From: WTJH01 sp049889695
Lineage (GTDB): Bacteria; Bacteroidota; Bacteroidia; Flavobacteriales; Flavobacteriaceae
Direction of reading: 5' to 3'
Length of the DNA: 64,000 bases
NCBI GenBank assembly: GCA_049889695.1
Contig: JBMHCX010000005.1
Location: 62,001 to 126,000 of the forward strand
Shown here piece after piece: positions 44,137-51,283 of this stretch (position 1 is the stretch's first letter; each line of letters opens with the position of its first letter). A program made the translations under genes and the position numbers. Below the pieces are notes generated by a model, which saw only the letters and a program-made list of their open reading frames with translations, was not told where the DNA came from and made no database searches.

Positions 44137-47100
44137 ATGTCAAATAGATTAGGCTTACGGATCGGAACCAATGCCATAGGGTGGACATTTTACAGCGAAA
44201 AAAATGCTCAGCTAAAAATGGGGGTAAGCGTCTATCCTATTCCAATTGAACATTTTGGAACAGGGAAAAGAGAACAATCCTATCGAGCTAAGCGAAGACA
44301 CGCTCGTATGATGCGCAAGCGTTTTGCCCGTTTTCGTCGCCGAAAAGTACATCTGTTGAAGCGCCTGATAGAGGCGAAGATGTGTCCCCTAGAGCTCTCT
44401 GCCGTTCAAGAGTGGCAGCAATACAAAAAATTCCCTGAAAAAAGTCTTCGTCAATGGTTGGCATTGTGTCCGTATACGCTCCGAAAAAAAGCCCTAAATG
44501 ATATGATTTCGCTGCATGAATTGGGTAGAATCTTGTACCACATGAGTCAACGCCGGGGGTTTTTTGTCGGCAGACGAATGGATCAGTTACCGCAAAAATA
44601 TCTCTTCCAAGGGAGTCCTGATCATCAGCGGTTGGGAATTTTGGCTACCGAAAAGCACCTGAGGAATAATTTTTTGGGGGCTTATTTGCACAGCTTGCTC
44701 CCCCAGCCAAACAAAAGCTACACCCGCCAAAAGGAGCGTATCCGAAATCGGTATCTCTCTCGCCAAATGTATGTCAATGAGATCCACGCTATTTGGAAAA
44801 GACAAGAACGATTTCATTCGGTCCTCACAGAACAACTGCGCGACTTGCTGATTGGGAAACCGCCAAGTAGCGGGAATTACTCGGGAGGAATAGTTTTTTA
44901 CCAGCGCCCCTTCAGTACAACGAAAAAGAGACTGACCAAATGTCCCTACGAGCAAAATAAATACCGAACTGTTTTCTCCCATCCTTTATATGAAGAGCTA
45001 CGGGGATGGCAATGGGTAAACTCACTTATCTGCAAAGGAGAGCCTTTGAGCCTCGAAAAGAAAAAATCCTTTTTGGAATATTTTTTATCGCATTCCCGTT
45101 TCAGTTTTTGGGAAGCATTGCAGGCAGTAGATCCGGGAGAAAAAGGCTATAATCGACATTATAAAAAAGTGATTCAAGGGGGTACTTTTCACGCCCTGAT
45201 GCAGAACCCGCGGAATTTTGGAATGCACTGGAAAAAATTAACCCTGTCTGCGAAAATAGATATTTGGCATTGTTTCTACTTTTTTAATAGTCAAGATAAA
45301 CTCGCGGAAAAAGCCCAGAAAGATTGGGGGTTCCCCAAAGCAGCGGCTCGTCGTATAAGCCGAATTTTTGTCGATAAACGGACTGCTCCTCTCAGTTTAA
45401 AAGCCATTCGTAATTTGCTTGATTTCTTGCGGGAAGGATATTCCTATCCAGAAGCGGTATTTCTAGCTGGGCTGCGGAAGGCACTTGGAGAGCAGTGGCC
45501 CCAAACAGCAGAACGCCAAACACAGCTCCCCTTGCATGAACTGCTGAATTTAGTACAGCAAAGCGATCATAAAAAACTAATACTACTGCTGAAACAAATA
45601 GGGCGGGAGAATGATTGGAACTTTCAATTATCCGACATATACGGTCTGCAAATCCCTGCTAAAAAGCAGAAAAAACAACAGCTCACGGCAGCATTGCCCA
45701 GCGACAAGCAAATTGAAAACTTAAACAACCCCTTGCAAATTGCAGCGGCCTATCAGATCCGAAAAATCATGCGGCAACTGATTATACAGTTTGGGGCGGT
45801 CGATCAAATTAAAATCACTCTCGATACCGACATTAAAGTAAATCGAATGCAGCGATGTATGTATTTGATGGAGCAAAAGCGAAAAGCGAAGCTTCATCAA
45901 CGGTTATCGCAGATATTAATCAATAATAACATTCCCTCTCATGCAGAAAATATAGAACGGCTCGAACTTTGGGGCGAATGCAATCATACCTGTCCTTATT
46001 CGGGGACTCCTATCAGTTTTGATGAACTATTTACGACAGCCGTCCAAGTGATTTTGATTCACCCTTGGCAGAAATCTCTCAATAAAAGCATGACCAATAA
46101 GGTATTGTGCAAAGAAGAATTTACAGATATTTTCCGCTACCAATCTCCACGAGAGTTCTATGCTAATGAACCTCAGGCATGGAACGAAGTCAAAGAACGA
46201 ACGTTTAAGATTTTTTCAGAAAAAGCCGACTACCCCTTTGCACCTATCAAGGCGCGTAAATTTTTAAAGCGGTTTCCTAAAAAAAATTATCTCGACTACC
46301 AATGGCACGAAAGCGGATTGCTGAGTAATACCTATCAGCAATTGTTGGAGGGTGTTTGCGCTGACGTTCAAGTGCATGCCATCCATGGGGTGCAATATCT
46401 GCTCGAGCATTGGAGAGAAGCATTTTTGAAGGATCGAATCGAGATCCCTCTAGCGACCGATTTTCGTTTAAAAGCGCTTCAAGCAGCTGCTACTTTATAT
46501 TTAAATCGAAATTACCTTGATTTTTTAGCCACTCATCCGGACTACACAGCAGAAGAGCTTCCCGAAAGTACAGCCCAGTTGCCGCAACTGTTACGGAAAG
46601 CATATCTGTCCTTATTAGTCACCCACGTGCAAAAGCGACAAATATTTTTTAGTCGTCACAAAAAATTATTGCTCGATGGAAAAGAGGTTAGTAACCGACA
46701 CCGAGGTATACGTGGGTCTATTCATAAGGAAACCCGCTACGGGAGGGCAAAGGCACCGTTTGTAGCTGAGGCCTTCCACGTACGGAAATCGCTTCGGGAG
46801 TTTACCAATTTCCGTCAGCTGAATAAGATCGCAGACCCTAACATTAAAGCACTGCTGCACTATCATGCGCAAAAGGAAAACCCGCTATCGGATCATGTCA
46901 TTTCCAGAGGGACATTCTTCGAAAAAAATGCTGTTGGCTATGATGTGCCAAAGGTATATTTAAGCAACAAGAAGGGGGATCCCGTTCCAATTCGCAAAGT
47001 GCGTATTCGCGAAGTGTTTAGCAGTGCAGTTCAGTTAAACCCTTCGGTTAATGCCTATGTTAATCCTCGAAAAAATCACCATATTCTAATTTATAAGAAT

Positions 47101-47505
47101 GCCCAAGGGGAATTTCGAGAATCTGCCGTTAGTTTTTGGGAAGCCTTACAGCGACTTAGAACCCAGCAAGCTTTATATCAGATTCCTGAGGTCAACGGTC
47201 GTTTTGTGTGTAGTTTACACATCAATGATTTGTTTTTGCTGGGCTTGGAAAATCCTGCTGAGGCTATTCACCATTTATCCCAACAGGAGTTAATCCCTTA
47301 TGTCTATCGGGTACAAAAACTATCCCGAAAGTTCTACGAGTTTCGGCAAACATTCGATGCTTCCTTGTATGCCTATGACTATCCGAATTATATCCGTATC
47401 AACAATTTTGGCGATCGGAAAACCGGCTGGTTTTCCTATGAGCCGTATAAAATTAAGGTGAATAGTTTGGGAGAAATTATAGTTCCTAAAAAAAGAAAAA
47501 AATGA
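44137..47505 (+). CDS. nuclease-dead Cas9 homologue (type II-C-like)
   Basis: 1122 residues with Cas9 layout: RuvC-I start (LGLRIGTNAIGWTF), Arg-rich bridge helix (about 44-75), REC lobe with LGRILYHMSQRRGFFVGRR (about 129-147), RuvC-II (about 556-590), HNH (about 608-700), RuvC-III (about 765-800) and a C-terminal PAM-interacting-type region ending YEPYKIKVNSLGEIIVPKKR. All key catalytic positions are changed: RuvC-I Asp is Arg8, RuvC-II Glu is Thr561, HNH Asp/His/Asn are Gln637/Leu640/Thr663, RuvC-III His/Asp are Lys779/Gln782. There are no stops or frameshifts, so the protein is maintained. It should bind RNA and DNA but not cut. No cas1, cas2 or array is nearby. Confidence 0.9.
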   Translation: MSNRLGLRIGTNAIGWTFYSEKNAQLKMGVSVYPIPIEHFGTGKREQSYRAKRRHARMMRKRFARFRRRKVHLLKRLIEAKMCPLELSAVQEWQQYKKFPEKSLRQWLALCPYTLRKKALNDMISLHELGRILYHMSQRRGFFVGRRMDQLPQKYLFQGSPDHQRLGILATEKHLRNNFLGAYLHSLLPQPNKSYTRQKERIRNRYLSRQMYVNEIHAIWKRQERFHSVLTEQLRDLLIGKPPSSGNYSGGIVFYQRPFSTTKKRLTKCPYEQNKYRTVFSHPLYEELRGWQWVNSLICKGEPLSLEKKKSFLEYFLSHSRFSFWEALQAVDPGEKGYNRHYKKVIQGGTFHALMQNPRNFGMHWKKLTLSAKIDIWHCFYFFNSQDKLAEKAQKDWGFPKAAARRISRIFVDKRTAPLSLKAIRNLLDFLREGYSYPEAVFLAGLRKALGEQWPQTAERQTQLPLHELLNLVQQSDHKKLILLLKQIGRENDWNFQLSDIYGLQIPAKKQKKQQLTAALPSDKQIENLNNPLQIAAAYQIRKIMRQLIIQFGAVDQIKITLDTDIKVNRMQRCMYLMEQKRKAKLHQRLSQILINNNIPSHAENIERLELWGECNHTCPYSGTPISFDELFTTAVQVILIHPWQKSLNKSMTNKVLCKEEFTDIFRYQSPREFYANEPQAWNEVKERTFKIFSEKADYPFAPIKARKFLKRFPKKNYLDYQWHESGLLSNTYQQLLEGVCADVQVHAIHGVQYLLEHWREAFLKDRIEIPLATDFRLKALQAAATLYLNRNYLDFLATHPDYTAEELPESTAQLPQLLRKAYLSLLVTHVQKRQIFFSRHKKLLLDGKEVSNRHRGIRGSIHKETRYGRAKAPFVAEAFHVRKSLREFTNFRQLNKIADPNIKALLHYHAQKENPLSDHVISRGTFFEKNAVGYDVPKVYLSNKKGDPVPIRKVRIREVFSSAVQLNPSVNAYVNPRKNHHILIYKNAQGEFRESAVSFWEALQRLRTQQALYQIPEVNGRFVCSLHINDLFLLGLENPAEAIHHLSQQELIPYVYRVQKLSRKFYEFRQTFDASLYAYDYPNYIRINNFGDRKTGWFSYEPYKIKVNSLGEIIVPKKRKK
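44141..44171 (-). promoter_or_regulatory. promoter match for the tracrRNA-like gene, inside the cas9-like start
   Basis: On the minus strand TTG (44171-44169), 20 bases, then TCTATTTG (44148-44141), one mismatch from TAnnTTTG. Initiation about 5-8 bases on would start the RNA near 44134, just before the anti-repeat. Confidence 0.6.
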
Positions 47506-47639
47506 TGTAAATGTGTTCCTTTTCGTGTGCGCCAGGTCTTTACCTAACCGGGCTGATGCAAAAAAATCTTTTTATCCATTTTAATAAATATAGTGTTGTG
47601 GTTTGATTGAATGGATCGAAAAGGACACATTTTTACATT
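47505..47639. repeat. imperfect inverted repeat flanking the cas9-DUF456 intergenic region
   Basis: Left arm 47505-47527 (ATGTAA ATGTGT t CCTTTTCG) and right arm 47617-47639 (CGAAAAGG ACACAT tt TTACAT) are complementary over 20 positions with one 1-nt and one 2-nt bulge and about 90 bases between. The right arm is the 3' half of the repeat-like unit and also overlaps the last codons of the DUF456 gene. On the minus strand the left arm is followed within two bases by T7. It could be a long-loop terminator, a folded guide RNA or the remains of two opposed repeats. Confidence 0.65.
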
Positions 47640-47642
47640 GTG
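47595..47642 (+). CRISPR. single CRISPR-repeat-like unit, no array
   Basis: About 47 bases starting GTTGTGGTTTGATTGAATGG. The 5' end resembles type II-C repeats of Bacteroidota, many of which begin GTTGTG. Its first 19 bases pair with the anti-repeat of the tracrRNA-like gene at 44101-44118: GT and GTG, one bulged T, a G-U pair, a two-base mismatch, then GATTGAAT uninterrupted. A further CGAAA/TTTCG pairing follows. There is no second copy nearby, so no array. In type II crRNAs the guide is 5' of the repeat, so bases about 47565-47594 would be the guide. Confidence 0.5.
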
Positions 47643-48124
47643 TAAGTGACCCATAATTGAACAAAAACTACTAAAAAGTAAACGGCTAAAAGAACTTTGA
47701 GAAGTGTACCTCCCAAAAAGCCAAGAAAAGAACCCAATCCAGCTCGAAGAGCCTTTCTTCGATCTTTGGGGTCATCGATCAGTTCTCCAGAAACAGCTCC
47801 TAAAAAAGGTCCGAGTACAAGTCCTAAGAGTCCCATAAAAATAAGCCCCAGCACCAAGCCCACCGTTGCCCCACGAATCCCCGCTTGGGTGCCCCCAAAA
47901 GTTTTCGCCCCAGCAATAGGAATCCAATAGTCAAGTAAAAAAATGATAAGAGCCACGACAAAAGACCAGCCTAAAAACAGCGGGTCACTCGGGATGGAGG
48001 GATGCTGATAGAGCAAAAGAATCCCCAACCAGCCAGTCACCGGACCGGGGAGTAGTGGGAGAAAGCAGCCTACGATTCCTCCAATGACTAAAAGAAAACT
48101 CAGGAGAAGTATTAGATATTCCAT
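47633..48124 (-). CDS. DUF456 membrane protein
   Basis: A 163-residue protein with four or five hydrophobic segments and glycine-rich turns (FLPLLPGPVTGWLGILLL near the start; FLGAVSGELI; GLGSFLGFLGGTLLKVLL). This is the DUF456 pattern, a small integral membrane family of unknown function. It is convergent with the Cas9-like gene, and its final codons lie in the right arm of the inverted repeat. It shares no obvious role with its neighbour. Confidence 0.85.
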   Translation of the reverse strand: MEYLILLLSFLLVIGGIVGCFLPLLPGPVTGWLGILLLYQHPSIPSDPLFLGWSFVVALIIFLLDYWIPIAGAKTFGGTQAGIRGATVGLVLGLIFMGLLGLVLGPFLGAVSGELIDDPKDRRKALRAGLGSFLGFLGGTLLKVLLAVYFLVVFVQLWVTYTM

Positions 48125-48202
48125 ATGGCAATAGGAAGTTTTGTCATTGTTCTGTCTGTAAACTTAAAAATTAGTAATTTTAATTCAATTATTATTGGTC
48201 CT

Positions 48203-48703
48203 ATGAAATCTAAAATTGCTACTCTTTTTCTTCTTCCATTGCTTTTAACCACGGTAGGATGTCATCTTTTTGAATCGACCACCGTTCCTGCTAGTGAAAT
48301 TAAGAAAGCCTCTACTTGGTCAGCGGAAGATCAGCACCCTTCTTTTCCGGAATGTGAAGAACTTTCTGGAACGGATTTAGTCGATTGCTTTCAGCAAGTC
48401 ATTCGAGAAGCCATTGTAGAAGCCCTTCCTGCTGAAGCTTTTGTTGCAACAGAGCCCCTCGAGGAGGAGGTGACGCTTACATTGATGGTCGACAAAAACG
48501 GTAGTTTTTCTTTAGAGACCTTCGAAGCATCGCGAAGTTTGAAAAATGCATTACCAGAATTGGAAAGTCAATTCCAGATGGTTATAGAGAATTTACCCCA
48601 GGCGCAACCCGCTATGAAAACGAATGTGGGAGTTGCGGTGCAAGTAAGTTTTGAGCTTCCATTAAAAATTTCGGCTCAACCCGAAGAAGAGGAAGTCTTC
48701 TAA
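48203..48703 (+). CDS. hypothetical lipoprotein
   Basis: About 166 residues from the ATG at 48203, which starts a clear lipoprotein signal (KIATLFLLPLLLTTVGC). The frame extends 78 bp upstream, but that would bury the signal. The mature part has two Cys (about CEEL, DCF) and a C-terminal α/β stretch (VTLTLMVDKNGSFSLETFEA) reminiscent of TonB C-terminal domains, without the TonB transmembrane anchor. Its stop directly abuts the ruvC ATG. Function unknown. Confidence 0.65.
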   Translation: MKSKIATLFLLPLLLTTVGCHLFESTTVPASEIKKASTWSAEDQHPSFPECEELSGTDLVDCFQQVIREAIVEALPAEAFVATEPLEEEVTLTLMVDKNGSFSLETFEASRSLKNALPELESQFQMVIENLPQAQPAMKTNVGVAVQVSFELPLKISAQPEEEEVF

Positions 48704-49258
48704 ATGACACACGATAAAGTGATACTCGGGATAGATCCAGGAACCACGATTATGGGTTTTGGACTTATCCGCATACAAAAAGGGGCGATGGAGTTTATGC
48801 ATATGCACGAACTCCACCTCCAGAAATATGCCAACCACTACCTTAAACTTCAAAAAATATTCGATCGTACACTAGATCTGATAGATTCTTATCATCCGGA
48901 TGAGGTGGCGATTGAAGCCCCCTTTTTTGGAAAGAATGTTCAGTCCATGCTTAAGTTGGGTCGCGCTCAGGGAGTGGCTATGGCAGCAGCCTTGAACCGA
49001 AATTTACCGATAGTTGAGTATACCCCTAAAAAGATAAAGATGGCTATTACGGGCAGTGGAAATGCCAGTAAAGAGCAAGTTGCCAAGATGCTACAGGGGC
49101 AATTTAAACTGAAAGAACTCCCCAAGAATTTAGACGCTACAGATGGCTTAGCAGCAGCTGTGTGTCATTTTTATAATGCCGGGAAGCCACAAGCTGAAAA
49201 ATCCTATACAGGATGGGCCGCTTATGTGAGCCAGAACCCCAAAAAAATTCAGGGATAA
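48704..49258 (+). CDS. ruvC: Holliday junction resolvase RuvC
   Basis: A 184-residue crossover-junction endonuclease. The four-acid active site is intact: Asp in LGIDPGTTIMGFGL, Glu in VAIEAPFFGKNVQS, and the Asp pair in DATDGLAAAVCH. It cuts Holliday junctions symmetrically with RuvAB. Its start abuts the preceding lipoprotein stop, and hemW follows after 9 bp. The RuvC fold is shared with Cas9, but the two genes are unrelated in context. Confidence 0.95.
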   Translation: MTHDKVILGIDPGTTIMGFGLIRIQKGAMEFMHMHELHLQKYANHYLKLQKIFDRTLDLIDSYHPDEVAIEAPFFGKNVQSMLKLGRAQGVAMAAALNRNLPIVEYTPKKIKMAITGSGNASKEQVAKMLQGQFKLKELPKNLDATDGLAAAVCHFYNAGKPQAEKSYTGWAAYVSQNPKKIQG

Positions 49259-49267
49259 TCGTCCGCT

Positions 49268-50422
49268 ATGGCTGGGCTGTATTTTCATATTCCTTTTTGC
49301 AAGCAAGCTTGCCATTATTGTAATTTTCATTTTTCGACCAAGCAAAAAAATCGGACGGCTGTTTTAACGGCTATGGCGCAAGAATTATCCTTGCGAGCGC
49401 CTCAGGCCAATTTTACGAATCTAGAGAGTATTTACTTTGGAGGAGGGAGTCCTTCCTTATTATCTCCTCAAGCGATCGGGGATTTCCTTCAACAATCGAA
49501 AGGTTTATTTACCTGGTCGCCAACTATTGAAATAACGGTGGAGCTCAACCCCGACGATGTCTCCCGCGAATATATTTTAGCGCTGTCTGACTTGGGGGTG
49601 AATCGGGTAAGTTTGGGTGTTCAGTCTTTTTTTGCATCCGATTTGGAATTGATGAACCGCGCGCACAATGCCCAACAAGTCATGGATTCCCTGGGATTGA
49701 TTCAAGCACATTTTAAAAATTTCTCGATTGACCTCATCTATGGTATTCCCGGACAAAGTTTGGCCGACTGGGAGCTTAATTTAGCTAACGCATTAGCGTT
49801 TCATCCGCCACATATTTCGGCTTATGCACTTACGGTAGAACCCAAAACAGTATTGGAACATCAGGTAGCGCAGCAACAAGTGATCCTCTTGGCGGAAGAG
49901 GAGGTCAAGGCTCATTTCGACGGTCTAGTCAATATTTTAGAAGCGAAAGGCTACGACCATTACGAAAGTTCTAATTTCGGTAAGGAAGGTTTCTATTCGG
50001 TCAACAATACTGCCTATTGGCAACGAAAGCCATATGTAGGTATTGGTCCTTCAGCGCATAGCTATAACGGAACAGACAATCGAAGTTGGAATGTCTCTAA
50101 CAATCACAGCTATGTCAAAGCCTTGAATCAGCAAAAATTAGCACAAGAACAGGAAGTTTTGTCGACTGTCGATCGTTATAATGAAGCTGTTATGACCGGT
50201 TTGCGCACTCAATGGGGTGTTTCTTTGGCGTTTATCGCGGAACATTTTGGCAAAAAATACGCTCAGTATTTAGAAGAACAAGCTAGCAAGTATTTAGCGA
50301 TGGACAATCTTTATTGGGATGGCGATCATCTGAAAGTTCGCAAGCAAGCACGCTTTTTAGTCGATGGTTTAGCAGCTGATTTATTCCTCATCAATTGGGA
50401 AGGGGAGAAAGACGTTCTTTGA
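49268..50422 (+). CDS. hemW: radical-SAM haem chaperone HemW
   Basis: A 384-residue radical-SAM protein. The cluster motif is FCKQACHYCNFHFS (CxxxCxxC), followed by YFGGGSPSLLS and ELNPDDVS. It lacks the extra N-terminal residues and the fourth Cys of true HemN, which is why HemW (a haem-trafficking protein) is preferred over coproporphyrinogen III dehydrogenase. Its 3' end overlaps the convergent AraC gene by 32 bp. Confidence 0.9.
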   Translation: MAGLYFHIPFCKQACHYCNFHFSTKQKNRTAVLTAMAQELSLRAPQANFTNLESIYFGGGSPSLLSPQAIGDFLQQSKGLFTWSPTIEITVELNPDDVSREYILALSDLGVNRVSLGVQSFFASDLELMNRAHNAQQVMDSLGLIQAHFKNFSIDLIYGIPGQSLADWELNLANALAFHPPHISAYALTVEPKTVLEHQVAQQQVILLAEEEVKAHFDGLVNILEAKGYDHYESSNFGKEGFYSVNNTAYWQRKPYVGIGPSAHSYNGTDNRSWNVSNNHSYVKALNQQKLAQEQEVLSTVDRYNEAVMTGLRTQWGVSLAFIAEHFGKKYAQYLEEQASKYLAMDNLYWDGDHLKVRKQARFLVDGLAADLFLINWEGEKDVL

Positions 50423-51230
50423 TGAGTACCCGATACTGACTTACAGATAGCTTTAACTCACTTTTAAAGGCTCGACTCAGTTGTGCGGTATTGTCGAAAC
50501 CTACTTCAAGAGCAATACTTCTACAACTTTTATGCGGGTATTTCCACATCAGGCACTTGGCTTGCTGTAAGCGTAAAATTTTCAGGAAGCGTGCATACGT
50601 CATCCGGCAGTGTTCTTTAAAATACTGACAGACGCTAAGGGGGGATTTATCCATAATCATCGCTAAGTCATAGATTGAAAATGGTTGACGATAGTGATGG
50701 ACGGTGAACTCTATTATTTTTTTCAAGTTTTGGATATCCGAAGGGGGAATATTGGGAAAGGGATGCGCCTCCATGACTTTCGCATCTTGGCGAGCTAGTT
50801 GTTGTATGATAGTGCTATCAACCCAGGAATTTTTGCTTTTATGGCTACTGTAGATATTCGCTTCTAATTGCCTTCTAACTTTAGTTGAAAGTTGATGAAA
50901 GTGAAGTATCTGTTGAAGCCTTATTTTCCGCCCTAAATTTTTGGGGAGTTTGTTTTGGTCAATCCACACTTTGTGCATTTTCAGGGAGTCGTTAAGATCG
51001 GCTTTGACAAATACATGAAATTGATCGGCGGGAAGGCAGAACAAGCTGGGGGCGTTAAATCCGAAGGAAGTATAGTTCACTAGAAATGTCCCTAGACCAC
51101 TCTCGACAAAACAAAACAGTAGATTAGAATTGGAGTCAAGGGAGGCATTCGGTCTTCTGCGCCTAGGTTTTAAGCTGGTGCTTGTAGGGCTAGCGCTCTG
51201 AAAAGATTTCGGGTTGTAGATAACAGACAT
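50391..51230 (-). CDS. AraC-family transcriptional regulator
   Basis: A 279-residue protein. The C-terminal part (about 175-270) has the two AraC helix-turn-helices, with FSIYDLAMIMDKSPLSVCQY and the second-helix signature ALEVGFDNTAQLSRAFKSEL. The N-terminal part resembles a cupin-type sensor (FVESGLGTFLVNYTSFGFNA, FCLPADQFHVFVKADL), typical of the HTH_18 plus AraC_binding arrangement. The ligand is unknown. It overlaps the hemW 3' end and is followed by the M20 peptidase on the same strand upstream. Confidence 0.85.
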   Translation of the reverse strand: MSVIYNPKSFQSASPTSTSLKPRRRRPNASLDSNSNLLFCFVESGLGTFLVNYTSFGFNAPSLFCLPADQFHVFVKADLNDSLKMHKVWIDQNKLPKNLGRKIRLQQILHFHQLSTKVRRQLEANIYSSHKSKNSWVDSTIIQQLARQDAKVMEAHPFPNIPPSDIQNLKKIIEFTVHHYRQPFSIYDLAMIMDKSPLSVCQYFKEHCRMTYARFLKILRLQQAKCLMWKYPHKSCRSIALEVGFDNTAQLSRAFKSELKLSVSQYRVLIKERLSPLPN

Positions 51231-51283
51231 GGTTCATAAGAATGGGATTCATTAAGGTAATGAAAAAAATCCAATTCTGTCCA

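Noticed and set aside
44137..47505. IscB or another RuvC/HNH protein rather than Cas9
   Set aside because: Length of 1122, a full REC lobe and the LGRILYHMSQRRGF motif fit Cas9, not the much smaller IscB.
44137..47505. A pseudogene of a normal Cas9
   Set aside because: One intact frame over 3.4 kb with bridge helix and scaffold-binding features kept; random decay would have brought stops and frameshifts.
47505..47642. A normal CRISPR array downstream of the Cas9-like gene
   Set aside because: Only one repeat-like unit is present and no second copy at spacer distance. It is reported as a solitary unit.
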